From Cyanodermella asteris (lineage: Eukaryota > Ascomycota > Lecanoromycetes > Ostropales > Stictidaceae): a stretch of 64,000 nucleotides of DNA. Position numbers and translations under genes: made by a program. A model generated the notes under the pieces. That model ran no database searches. It was not told the origin of the DNA and saw only the letters and a list, made by a program, of their open reading frames with translations. Positions within the stretch are counted from its first letter, which is position 1. Each line of letters starts with the position of its first letter. The stretch is from contig UYJD01000001.1 of NCBI GenBank assembly GCA_900618795.1, forward strand, positions 1,928,723 through 1,992,722, given 5' to 3'. This document shows positions 44,500 through 54,550 of this stretch, in pieces.

Positions 44500-46200
44500 T
44501 CAAACCTTCGCCTCGGCATTTGCCTTTGCCTCCTTTGTAGCCTTCTCGTGCGCCAAGCGCTCCTTCCTGGCCTCTCTCTCGGCCTCCAAGCCGAACCGAG
44601 TCTCCTCGTGCTCAGTGCGCAGTACGCCATCACCAATAAACATCATAAGTACAATACCAAAGCCGCAGAACGCCGTAAACAGTATCCAGTCGCCCTTCAA
44701 TGCATCAGCGAGCACCCCACGAACGACCTCTTGTTGGTCTTTTGACAATGCTCGAATCGGGACCGTATTGGCACCAGCCAATCCATTCGCCAGCATTTGC
44801 GCCAAATCAGAGCCAACCGCCTGAGCCAAACGTGCTTGCTGCTTCCTTGCCTCGTTCGCGAAGACAGCGTGGCCAACGACGAGACCGATACTGCCTGCAA
44901 GTGTACGAATGAATGAAATGGTTGATGTTGCGGCAGCGAGGTAGCGTTGTGAAACGTGAGACTGTAAAGCGATCAACGGCCCTTGGAACAGAGGACCGCA
45001 GCCTGCACCCAAAATAATTTGGGACAGAACAATCAGTGGCCAGTTTGAGCTTGACCCCAGATCGATGAGGAGGCCGAAACCAAGGGTCATGACGACGAAC
45101 CCTGCCCAAATAGGGTGCTGGTATTTGCCAGTTCTGCGTATGTAGCGACCAGCAACGACAGCTGTGATGCAGATCGAGAGGCCGGTGGGTAGGAAGCAAG
45201 CGCCGGAAACCAAAGGGCTTAGGTCCAGAACAGATTGGAAGTAGAGAGGTAGATAATAGGTGGCGGCAAGGTAGACGAAGCTTTGTATGAAACAGAGCCC
45301 TAGCAAAACCAAAGGAGCTGCATGCTTGAAGATCGTGGTAGGTAGAAGGGGGCACCTTGCGAGGTAGGCTTCGTACAGAATGAACAGCAGCCACCCGATG
45401 ACTCCAAATGCTAGCAGACAAACGACAGTTGGAGAGTTCCAAGCGCTCTGTTCTCCGCCAAAGCTGATGCCAAACAGAAACATGAGCGTTCCGCCAAGAC
45501 TGAGGAGTGCGCCAGGCCAATCGATTGTCTTCAAGCCCTCGATTAGTGGCGTCTTTGGGCTCTCGATATCCAAGAAGAACAAGACTATGAGAAAAGCAAG
45601 TGCATCGATGGGCAGGTTGATATAGAAGCACCAACGCCAGGTAACCCTTTGAGCAAATGCGCCTCCAACAATAGGCCCGAGGGCCGAAGCTGATGCCCAG
45701 ACGATGCTGACGACCCCCATGAAAGCAGCACGCTCACGGGGACTGTAAAGATCTCCGATGCAAATACTGGTAAGGCTGGTCAAGCCAGCGCTGCCAATGC
45801 CCTGGATGCAGCGTGCAAGTACCAGCATCGTGACACTGACTGATATCGCTGCGAGCAGCGATCCGACGAAGAAGATGAGGTTTGCCGTGAGGAGAATCGG
45901 CTTCCGGCCGAAAATGTCTGAAAGCTTGCCCCAAATGATGACGGTCGCAGCAACTCCAAGAAGAAAAGAAGAGCCTACCCAGGTGTAGACTATTTCCGAT
46001 TGGAAGTGATTGCTGATTGAGGGCAAGGCTGTGGTGACGATAGTAACATCCAAGGCGGCCAGGAAGCAAGAGATGCCAAGTGCAAGCATGGTGATAACGG
46101 TCTTCCCGAAAACCCGTTTCGGTGGTGAGGCATCGACTTCTGCGACATGCTGGTTCTTTGCTTGCTCTTCGTCCGGTGGCGTAAGTTTATCAGCACCCAT
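44500..46200 (-). CDS. MFS multidrug/toxin exporter, DHA2 (14-TM) type
   Basis: An intronless 566-residue transporter. Family motifs include the TM1 start SCFLAALDVTIVTTALPSI, loop 2-3 GKLSDIFGRKPILL, and RCIQGIGSAGLTSLTSICIG in TM4. SALGPIVGGAFAQRVTWRWC in TM5 is the antiporter motif C with the DHA2-typical WRW. The two extra helices of the 14-TM group are present. Such proteins export drugs or the cell's own toxins by proton antiport at the plasma membrane. The highly charged C-terminus (EAEREARKERLAHEKATKEA) is cytosolic. The gene stands between an intact P450 and a truncated one, which fits a small or decayed secondary-metabolite locus. Confidence 0.92.
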   Translation of the reverse strand: MGADKLTPPDEEQAKNQHVAEVDASPPKRVFGKTVITMLALGISCFLAALDVTIVTTALPSISNHFQSEIVYTWVGSSFLLGVAATVIIWGKLSDIFGRKPILLTANLIFFVGSLLAAISVSVTMLVLARCIQGIGSAGLTSLTSICIGDLYSPRERAAFMGVVSIVWASASALGPIVGGAFAQRVTWRWCFYINLPIDALAFLIVLFFLDIESPKTPLIEGLKTIDWPGALLSLGGTLMFLFGISFGGEQSAWNSPTVVCLLAFGVIGWLLFILYEAYLARCPLLPTTIFKHAAPLVLLGLCFIQSFVYLAATYYLPLYFQSVLDLSPLVSGACFLPTGLSICITAVVAGRYIRRTGKYQHPIWAGFVVMTLGFGLLIDLGSSSNWPLIVLSQIILGAGCGPLFQGPLIALQSHVSQRYLAAATSTISFIRTLAGSIGLVVGHAVFANEARKQQARLAQAVGSDLAQMLANGLAGANTVPIRALSKDQQEVVRGVLADALKGDWILFTAFCGFGIVLMMFIGDGVLRTEHEETRFGLEAEREARKERLAHEKATKEAKANAEAKV

Positions 46201-47185
46201 CTTTCATCACACAGCTTCTGTGCTCTCGAGAATCAAGTACCAGAGGTCGAATTCAAGACTTGGGATGCCACAGGAGGAGTTTCCATGAGCAGGGACACTG
46301 GTATCTAAGGCAATCCAGAAGGAGGCACGGGCTCACCGCTGTTCATGCTTTCATCTGCCATACCAACTCTCGCAGCCAGTATGCTACCATCCCAGGAAAG
46401 GAGCTCTGGATTGAGCGACGGAACCTTGTAATTCTTGAGCCTACAGGCAAGATCCACAGACAGCTCCCCGGAAATGGCGTCGCCTTCGGCTTTGCGGGCC
46501 GTCGAAAAGGGCAAGTACTCGTATTCTCACTTTTCCATAGAGGAGCAGGGGTTTTGCTTCCTGAAACGATCGACGTGCATGAAGCCGCCGTGTTCAACCG
46601 CCTCTGGTTGGTGAAACCCTGCTCTTCAGTATTCTTCTGCAGCGTGTGTCACTTCCCTCTCGCATATCTGTCAGACTTACCGGGAGAATCCGTGCAGAGC
46701 CTTCACTCAAGTTTGAAATACAGTACACAATAGGCACACACAACCTTGGGCCGGCCAGCCGTGCCTCTGGTCCGAGATAACTATAGATTTCAGGCACATA
46801 TGTGCGGCCATGTCCTCGACAAGGAGAGAGCCAATCATCGAAGACGAGATAGACGAGTCAATTTATTGCAGTCGCATGCCTGTCAGTCGTTCGGGACTTG
46901 TAGGTCTGGGTGCGCAGTCCGCGACTCGCGACCTGGAAACAACTCGAAAAGCAGAAGTACATGCTTCCTTGGCTGTGAAAATTCCGCCTGTATGACCTGG
47001 AGAGAAAGTAACGATCATAAGCAACGGTAAAGACGTGCTGAAGGCATGCCGATGATGTCTTATATTGATCTTGCCGTGCATTGCATCCGCTTCCACTTCT
47101 CTGGTTGACTAGTCAGTTTTCTCCAAAACTTACGAAGCCACGAACGCTGCGGAAGAGTACTTCCACATGGTCTTTGAGACCTGTC
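46201..47185. other. Intergenic with possible decayed coding sequence
   Basis: Roughly 1 kb. On the minus strand, pieces in different frames (for example VPEIYSYLGPEARLAGPR near 46.8 kb and LKNYKVPSLNPELLSWDG near 46.4 kb) look protein-like but cannot be joined into a recognisable gene. Confidence 0.35.
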
Positions 47186-47566
47186 ATGTACGCTCCTCTG
47201 ACATCGGCCATTACTGGCGTACTTTCCCATCATGCGCTCTTTATACATGGAGAGTGGCACAACCAAGGATCGAGTCTGCCCAGAGCACTGCTTCTCTCAT
47301 TCCCGACCATGTTCAGCATCCATCTGATAGCTGGATCAACTGTCTTGGAATCAGCCACTTCCAGCAGCGTCCTGATTCTCCCCTTCATCGCCGGTCTGTT
47401 CGTTAGTATTCTCACCTACCGCCTCCTCTTCCACCCGCTCTGCCGCTTTCCTGGGCCACGCCTCGCCGCCGCATCAAAGTTCTGGCACGCTTGGCATAAT
47501 CTCGATTCTCAGAACTATCTCCTTCTTGAACGGCTCCGCAGACGTTACGGTTCCGTCGTGCGGACT
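47186..47566 (+). pseudogene. 5' stump of a second cytochrome P450
   Basis: From ATG 47186 the frame encodes about 127 residues typical of a P450 N-terminus. It starts MYAPLTSAITGVLSHHALFI, has hydrophobic segments, then YRLLFHPLCRFPGPRLAAAS with the Pro hinge, and RLRRRYGSVVRT, where many fungal P450s continue with GPNE. A donor-like GTATGG follows at 47567, but no downstream exon with I-helix, ExxR or haem loop was found before the next gene. It is probably a truncated copy. It belongs to the same broad group as the intact P450 4 kb upstream but is clearly divergent from it. Confidence 0.75.
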
Positions 47567-48169
47567 GTATGGTGGTCGAGTCTGTGCTGTGCGCGAATGC
47601 ATACGCATATGCATAAACTCTGAGGAGGATGTTGCTGGATGAAAGGCCTGTCATGCATTACTAAGTAGTATTGAGGTGGGAATGTGTGCGCAGATCGTCA
47701 TTCATCGCCCACCAAGAATCGGGAGCAGAAATTGACTAAGCAGCTTTTGTGTCACAAAGTGTGGGAATGAATCACGAAATGTACGCGTTCGCTTCACGCG
47801 CTTTGCTTTCCGGAGAAATGTTGACGCGTATCGATCGGACCCTGGAGCGCATGACGCTCAACCGCTTTCGTGACAACAAGTCGACTCGTAAACACAGTTG
47901 CTTGCACACAGTTGCGCGCAGCTCTGCATATATGCTTACCTCCTGCCCTTGGGCGCCGTGAATATTTGCATCTGCATCGCCTTGCTCCTAACATCCTTCC
48001 AATTTCTTTACAGCCTCCTCCCGCTTGACTGGGTGTTCACTGCGCCAGTGTCACCGTTGACTTCACCCGGCCAACCACCCAGCCTGAGCACACTGGGATC
48101 AGAAAATTAGTCTATTACTACCACCCTCCATCGTATACTCTATTTCTCCTCCTCACGCACGATCTCACA
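47567..48169. other. Intergenic, promoter of the E2 gene
   Basis: 0.6 kb without a supported gene. The last 100 bp are pyrimidine-rich, as expected for the E2 gene's leader. Confidence 0.45.
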
Positions 48170-49111
48170 ATGGATGCTGCATCACGGCGACCCGCCATGT
48201 CTCTTGCCAAGCGTCTTGCGCGCGACTTCAAGAACCTCTTCGCCGAGGACCTTCCGCTCTACTACCTTTGGCCAGCCTCAGGACCAGATGCAAGCTCGCT
48301 CAGCTCACTTGCCATTCTCATCACTGGTCCTCCGTCGACACCCTACTTCAACTCTCTCTTCAAGCTGCGTCTCGAGATCCCGGCAGACTACCCCGTTGCC
48401 CCGCCAAAGGCTTTCTTCCGCACCAAGATCTTCCACCCCAACGTCGACCCTGCTTCAGGAGCCGTGTGCTTGGAAACGCTCAAACGCGACTGGCGCTCTG
48501 AATTGACGTTGCGCGATGTTCTTGCGACGATTGCATGTCTGCTCATCCAACCCAACCCGGACAATGCTTTGAACGAGGAGGCTGGCAAGATGATACAAAC
48601 GGGCTTTGCAGAGTTCGAAGGCCATGCACGACTGATGGGCAGCATCCATGCTCGAGTGCCGCTGGACTTGCGCGCGGCCGTCGACGAGGCTGTCAGACGT
48701 GGCGATGACGTCCCGATAGAGGAGGTGAACGACGATAACCAAGAGAATGAGAACGGCGAGAACGAAACCGTCGACGTCGAGATGTACGAAGACAAGGAAA
48801 ACGATGCCAGCTTGAGCCCGACGCCCGTCACGCCTGGTCCGCCGTTGCCAGTTCGTACCGGCGTCAAGAGGCCGTTGGGCGAGATGTTGATTCCGACGGA
48901 AGAGGACAAGGAGAATGAAAACGACAAGAACATCGCTGCCAACGCTAAGAACGTTGAGCACGCTGCCGACAAGATGGCTGCAAGCAAGAGTGACTCCAAG
49001 GCGCCTGCAAGACAAGGCTTGTCGGACATCTCGAGGCCGATTCGCATTGCAGCGTCACCATCCAAGCGTGTTGCTACCGCAAAAGCACGAGTGGGCATAC
49101 GAAGACTCTGA
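48170..49111 (+). CDS. UBE2S: Ubiquitin-conjugating enzyme E2 S type (APC/C chain elongation)
   Basis: Intronless, 313 residues. The UBC fold (about 10-160) has the catalytic Cys100 in GAVCLETLKRDWRSELTLRD, and TKIFHPNV and LLIQPNPDNALNEEAGKM match UBE2S more closely than other E2s. In animals UBE2S extends K11-linked chains on substrates of the anaphase-promoting complex. Its extreme C-terminal LRRL docks on the APC/C; this protein ends GIRRL. The long acidic linker (about 180-300) holds two KEN sequences (209-211 and 247-249) and a D-box-like RQGLSDIS (from 281), signals by which the APC/C recognises its own targets. It presumably acts in nucleus and cytosol during mitosis. Confidence 0.88.
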   Translation: MDAASRRPAMSLAKRLARDFKNLFAEDLPLYYLWPASGPDASSLSSLAILITGPPSTPYFNSLFKLRLEIPADYPVAPPKAFFRTKIFHPNVDPASGAVCLETLKRDWRSELTLRDVLATIACLLIQPNPDNALNEEAGKMIQTGFAEFEGHARLMGSIHARVPLDLRAAVDEAVRRGDDVPIEEVNDDNQENENGENETVDVEMYEDKENDASLSPTPVTPGPPLPVRTGVKRPLGEMLIPTEEDKENENDKNIAANAKNVEHAADKMAASKSDSKAPARQGLSDISRPIRIAASPSKRVATAKARVGIRRL

Positions 49112-49730
49112 CCAAAAGTGCATTCGGACCTACGACACGTTACGATCTATCTTACGATTTTCCTTTGTCAAATGCATGCATATGTGGAGTTGGGTGCAAC
49201 TTGCCGGCGAGTTCGTGTGCTGAAGCGCGAGCTCGATGTTGGCTTGGGTGTTGAGCCTCTCGTGTGAAGCCCGGGAAAGCCCTTGGGTAGTTCAGTTATC
49301 ATCTCAATTCAGATGGAAGATTTAGCAAAAGTTTGCCCTGTTCCCATTTTGCTGTGATCATGATGCTCAATTGAGTGCCCGGACCTGGGTCAACTGACCA
49401 ATTCCAAGACCGAATCCGACATTGAATCTGAATCTTGCCCAGCTTGTCCAGCACCGTCCCATAAAACGTTCGCGCTTGCCACACTTCACCTGCCCAAACA
49501 CGATGGCTCTGTTGCTGCTTCCTCTCTTGCCTTATAACAGGCTCAGTCGCGGGAGATTTATACATGACAGCATCTCAATTCGCTTTGCCATTGTGGCCAT
49601 ATCACCGTGCAGTTTTGTCCAACACCATGTTCGTAACGAGCTCAACTTCTCTCGCCAAATTAGCATTCTTCTACCTACATATCAACACAGACCTCCACCT
49701 TGTCAGCCTTTACATCACGGAAGCTTCGCG
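49112..49730. other. Intergenic, promoter of the BTB gene
   Basis: 0.6 kb. The BTB gene's frame is open upstream of its first good ATG, back to 49422, but without conserved character. Nothing else was seen. Confidence 0.4.
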
Positions 49731-50942
49731 ATGTCGCAGCGGATATCTAATCCTGATCGTGGACCAGAAAGCCAGGCACTGGCTCAATATGCCAGGGGCA
49801 ACGGCCGCATTATAAAGTCAGACCTTCACATCCCTCTCGTTGAGACGGGGGACTTGGGTCTGATTCTCACTCCCACACATTCAAACGGATCAGACGCCTG
49901 CAACTCCCTTCTTCACCAAATTTGCCACAACGCCAACGTTCCCTTCCATCAATTCGTCGAGACTGTTCACATCCGCGTCGCGTCTCAACATCTACAGCGA
50001 ATTTCGGTAGGCTTCCGGTCACTTCTCACGCTACAGAGACAGTCAGCCGCCGAACAAGCTGGCCACAGAGACGGCCCCGTTAGCCTGGACCTTCCGGACG
50101 ACAGTCCCGGTGCACTCCTGGCCGCCTTGGCATATGCTTTCGGCAGAAGCTCCTAGTTGGAAGATTGTTGGTCCGACCCTTTGCAAGACGACGATACGAA
50201 GATGCTTACAGGAATTTGCATTGTCGTCGACAAATATGTGATGGGCGAAGCTTTGGCGCCCGTGTTGAGTGGGCTGGGAAAGACGCACGTCGATGCCGTG
50301 ACTCCTGATTTGCCAGACTTCTTGGAAAGATTACACTTCGGTTTATGTCTGGCTACCGTTAGCCGTGATGTATGGATGGGACTAAAGTTGGTCCCAATGG
50401 CAGCCTTCCATGCGCCCTTCGTTTGTATAAAAGTTCTTGCTGGACCCGCAGGAGGATTGCCTGTCTGCGACAAATTTATCAACATGATCTCGAATATTCA
50501 TGAGGAGTTTCAAAGGGACTTGCACGAGGTGATGGACGCCGCACGGGAAAACTTCGACGCAAAACGTTTGTCTGGTGCAGACATCAAATGCGATGCGTTC
50601 TTCTTCGGCTGCCTCGAAAGCGGCCGCTCCTGTGCCGGAATCTTTCAAAATGGGACCAACCAGATCGTTCCATCTCTCTCCATTGCCGCTGTCGTTTCGC
50701 GCTTTCGGAGGCTGATGCCATTTCCGCCGTACTGCAGGTGCAATCTGTTCCGCAATACGTATAAGCGATGGCCTTCGCAATCGGGTGGTGGCAACGAGTC
50801 AAGCTGTCACCCTGCACGAGACGATTTCATGCAGGACTTGACGAACATATTTCACCGGCTTCAACGTTTTCAGGTAAAGGCCGAGGTTTCATCGTACTTT
50901 CAAGAAGTTAAAACCAAGAGGAAGAAAATCAGCAGCTCGTAG
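49731..50942 (+). CDS. BTB/POZ-domain protein interrupted by an in-frame TAG
   Basis: One frame runs from ATG 49731 to TAG 50940-50942 (403 sense or stop codons before the end), with an in-frame TAG at 50154-50156. Before it, VHIRVASQHLQRISVGFRSL and VSLDLPDDSPGALLAALAYA, and after it, MLTGICIVVDKYVMGEALAP, together form a typical fungal BTB/POZ domain, so both halves belong to one gene. No phase-keeping intron can remove the stop without also deleting BTB core sequence. The C-terminal half (about 200 residues) is of the unassigned type common in fungal BTB proteins. Options are a recent pseudogene, a sequencing error, or readthrough. Similar proteins serve as protein-protein adaptors, often with Cullin-3. 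Confidence 0.65.
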
Positions 50943-51602
50943 TCAGCCGAAACTCAGCTGGAGAGAGGCTTCTGGAAAGGAGTGCGCAGGTCAGGCTTTC
51001 TTTGCCAATTGCTTGCAGCCAGGCAAGTTATCAAGATCTATCACAGCTCGTGTGCATACAATAAAACGCAACTCCGATTATTGCATCAGTATCTGCAGCT
51101 AGTAGTTTCTGACCGGCATCTGGTCCAGTGCTTTCTACCATTATTAAAAAGCGATGGTCAAGATATGTTGAATGTGAGAGTGAATAGTCATGTCAGCCCG
51201 TCCTGGATCTGAGATCTTTCCCAAGAACGACTGTAATGGTTCTTGAGTAGCGAAATGGGCACGCATGCCATAGCTTGCAATTGCCCTCTCGCTATGATGA
51301 TGGAAGACAGTGCTGAAGTTGGCAATGTCGAATCTAGCAGCTGAGGGCAAGCAAAGGCAAGCGTTGTGAGTCACCCGCGCGTGGCAATTTTGCGCGAGGC
51401 GGTGGTTCGCGCATCCCGCAGCGAAACCCCTCGCCGCCATCAATCTCGGACACCAACAAGAAAAAAGCAAAATCGCATCCTCGCAACAGACACTACCGGT
51501 CGAGCGTCTACACACTCACAGACCTCAAGCGAACGACCTCTTCGTCAAGACCATCCACAAGCCTCCACTGTCACGCCCGCGCTCGGCGCACAAACCGCCA
51601 CC
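50943..51602. other. Intergenic, promoter and leader of the eIF2-alpha gene
   Basis: 0.66 kb. The last 200 bp are rich in CA and CT and look like an untranslated leader. No gene or tRNA was seen. Confidence 0.45.
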
Positions 51603-52588
51603 ATGTCGCTCACAAGCTGCCGGTTCTATGAGTGCGTAGCCCACTGCTGGTCCGAGGACTGTCGCCATACTGACAATTCCCCAGACCGAAATACCCCGAA
51701 ATTGAAGAGTTCGTCATGGTCAACGTCAAACAGATTGCCGAAATGGGCGCCTACGTCAAGTTGCTGGAATACGACAACATCGACGGCATGATCCTGCTCT
51801 CCGAGCTTTCAAGACGTCGTATCCGTTCCATCCAGAAGCTCATCCGTGTCGGCCGAAACGAAGTCGTCGTCGTGCTGCGTGTGGACAAGGAGAAGGGGTA
51901 CATCGACTTGTCGAAACGACGTGTGTCGCCCGAGGACATTGTGCGGTGCGAGGAACGGTATAACAAGGGCAAGATGGTGGCCAGCATCATGAGGCACGTG
52001 GCGGAGAAGACGCATGTGCCCATGGAGGAATTGTACCAGGCCATCGGATGGCCGCTGAACAAGGACTACGGCAATGCGCTCGACGCGTTCAAGATGAGCA
52101 TCACAAATCCGGACATTTGGAGCAAAATTCAGTTTCCGAGCGAGGTCGTCAAACAAGAGCTGCTGAGCTACATCGGGAAGAGATTGACACCGCAGCCGAC
52201 AAAGGTTCGAGCGGACATTGAGGTTACTTGCTTTGGCTATGAGGGCATTGATGCGGTCAAGACAGCGCTTCGAGCTGCAGAGGCGAAGAACACGGCCGAC
52301 ACGCAGGTCAAGGTCAAGCTCGTGAGCCCGCCGTTGTACGTTTTGACGAGCCAGTGTTTGGACAAGGCGACGGGTATCTCTACATTGGAGGCTGCAATCA
52401 AGGATGTGGAGGCGAAGATCTCGAGTGCAGGAGGCAGTTGCGTGGTCAAGATGGCGCCCAAGGCTGTCACTGAGAGTGACGACGCCGAGCTACAAGCTTT
52501 GATGGAGAAGAGAGAGAAAGAGAACGAGGAGGTCAGCGGTGACGAGGATGAGAGCGGCAGTGACGACGCGGTTGCGGAGACGATATGA
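51603..52588 (+). CDS. SUI2: Translation initiation factor eIF2 subunit alpha
   Basis: Exons 51603-51631 and 51685-52588 (53-bp intron, GTGCGT..CCCAG, branch ACTGAC) give 310 residues. The protein starts MSLTSCRFYEPKYPEIEEFV. Ser52 with Met counted (Ser51 in the usual numbering), the site phosphorylated by Gcn2-type kinases under stress, sits in ILLSELSRRRIRSIQKL. The S1 domain, helical domain and C-terminal alpha-beta domain (about 187-280) are complete, and the acidic tail ends SGSDDAVAETI. It acts in the cytosol in the eIF2-GTP-Met-tRNAi ternary complex. Confidence 0.97.
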
Positions 52589-53374
52589 ACGAAGGCAGAC
52601 AGAGTCTGCCACAAAAGTGCTCCTTATGCGTACCAGCGTCGCCGCCGATGCGCTCAAGCTGGCTCCATCAGGCTGTCGAGCAGCATGCGTTTCGGGGGGC
52701 AGTGCTCTGCCCGTGATGACTTTCGACACTGCAAGCTCTGCCTAGTCCGGAGAGGACGGTAAGTTGACATCGGTAGCGCCACATGTCCAAGTAGTCACAT
52801 CATAAGATGCAATCTGGAACAGTCGGACACGAGTCAATGACAGCACATGGACGATATGGCGACCAGGTTCGAAAAATAAAACTTGTCATTCAAAATCAGT
52901 TCTCAAAAACAAACACGCGGGTTCAATTCAAGTCCAAAGCCGCCTGACGGGTATCGTGGAACCTGCACCGCTGGTATCACAAAAAGGGAGCACATCATGC
53001 CGGTAACCCAAAACAAAACGCCTCTCTCATTACCGTTGTCTCCAAAATCTCCTTTACCACGGGCCCGCGTCCAATCCCCTGTACATTCATGCTTCGTATC
53101 AACATTCAAAATTCAAAACTCGCTGCTGCGGATCCAATAGCCTGCATTTTGTCTCGTGGCTTCCACTTTGTCGTACTCGTGTTTTACTGGCCAGTCCACA
53201 GTAGCACTGGCTCAAGAAGCCTGGTAGCACTCTGCAATGTCTTCTGCCACTCCCTTGATGGAGCACTCTCGCCGGCGTACTCGACTCGCCTTGCACGTCA
53301 CCTACAGTCGACACGAAGATCGCGATTGTCTGTCCTAAAGGGCTAGACGACGCGCCTCAATTCGAGCCAACTGT
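52589..53374. other. Intergenic, between convergent gene ends
   Basis: 0.8 kb separating the ends of the eIF2-alpha gene and the membrane-protein gene. Open frames here have no supporting features. Confidence 0.45.
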
Positions 53375-54550
53375 TTAATGACGCGCCAAAACGGCCTCGT
53401 ACAGTGCAAGGGCACCGCAAACAAGTGATGAGGCATAGAGCCAGAGGTGTCCACCTGGGACGTCCATCTCAAAGTCGATTCGGCTTGTTCTCAGAGTATA
53501 AGTCGGTAGCCAAGTGTGCTGCACAAACACCAACCAGGTCAGCACAAGCTTGGCCACGTTGAAGACAAATGGGTCAAAAGTGACATCGGTCTTCTTGTCG
53601 ACATCTGTCTTCTTGCTGGCATCTGTTTTCTTGTGACCTTTGACCTTGAGCGGCAGATTGATGAAGTAGGCAACGATGCCCGGGGCAACAACAGCGACGG
53701 CGCTCCAGAGGAACATCACCGACCAGAAACGCAGCTCGAGCAAATTCCAGAATTGAGGAGCTGTCAGGTAGTATTTTGGAGTGCCGAAAAGCTTCACCTC
53801 GGGGAAAGTGACACCAAGGTATTTGAAGGGCAAAAGGGTCAACAGTACGGCGAAAGCTTCGAGGGCCGTCGCGTAGCGGGTGATCATGGTTGCTGTTGAC
53901 ACATGGTCGCGTACAATTTCCGCGCCATGTTGCACGCCCGTCCTGGCGTAGCGATCCGAAACCCAGGTGGTGAAGCGCGTCGTTTGGATTTCAACCACCT
54001 CAGCTACAACAGCCGGTGAAGCTTCCAAGATCTTTTGACGAATTGGTGACCGCGCCGGTGTACGCAGCTTACTCGCGTCTGCTTTTGACGCCTCGCTTTC
54101 GCTCCTATCGACCATGTTAGCTCCAGTGCATTACATCGCCACAAGCCCTCGTTGACGCGCTCGGCATGGCTTGTGGTATATAGCCCGGTTTGCATTGCAA
54201 CTCACAGAACTTCGGGCGACGGCTTTGGGACTGTTGACTTTCTCCGCCTGCTCGGGGTCTTTGTGTTTTCGGCCTTGACCAACTCCGATCCTGTGGCGAC
54301 TGGCGACGTGGCTTTGATGGTCTTGAAGGCTTTCGGGTACTTTTCTTGGACAGCAGTGGTGGCATTGTCGCGCAAATATTCGTTGATGCTTTCTTTCAGC
54401 ACGTCTACTGTTGCGTTCCTGATGGTGTCAGCTTCGTCGTCCGACGGTAGCACAGAGCACGTACGTCTTCAAGCCAAGATCGCTGGCGACGGTCTGGAGA
54501 TCCGCCTTCTTCCTGCCATTCAACCAGGCAGTGTTTATTTCAGTGGTCAT
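53375..54550 (-). CDS. Four-TM membrane protein with SAP/HeH-like N-terminus
   Basis: Exons 54550-54465, 54418-54206 and 54104-53375 with introns of 46 bp (GTACGT..ATCAG, branch GCTGAC) and 101 bp (GTGAGT..GATAG, branch GCTAAC) encode 342 residues. Residues about 8-50 (WLNGRKKADLQTVASDLGL, then VDVLKESINEYLRDN) resemble a SAP or helix-extension-helix motif. A basic linker (SRRRKSTVPKPSPEV) follows. Four hydrophobic segments lie at about 177-198, 228-251, 280-299 and 319-339. Between TM2 and TM3 is a triple KKTD repeat (258-274). Similar architecture, a DNA-binding-like N-terminus plus membrane helices, occurs in inner nuclear membrane proteins, but I recognise no named family; the location is inference. 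Confidence 0.82.

Noticed and set aside
50070-50156. Intron ending at the TAG of the BTB gene
   Set aside because: The only in-phase donor (GTTAGC) would remove the conserved BTB segment LDLPDDSPGALLAALAYA.
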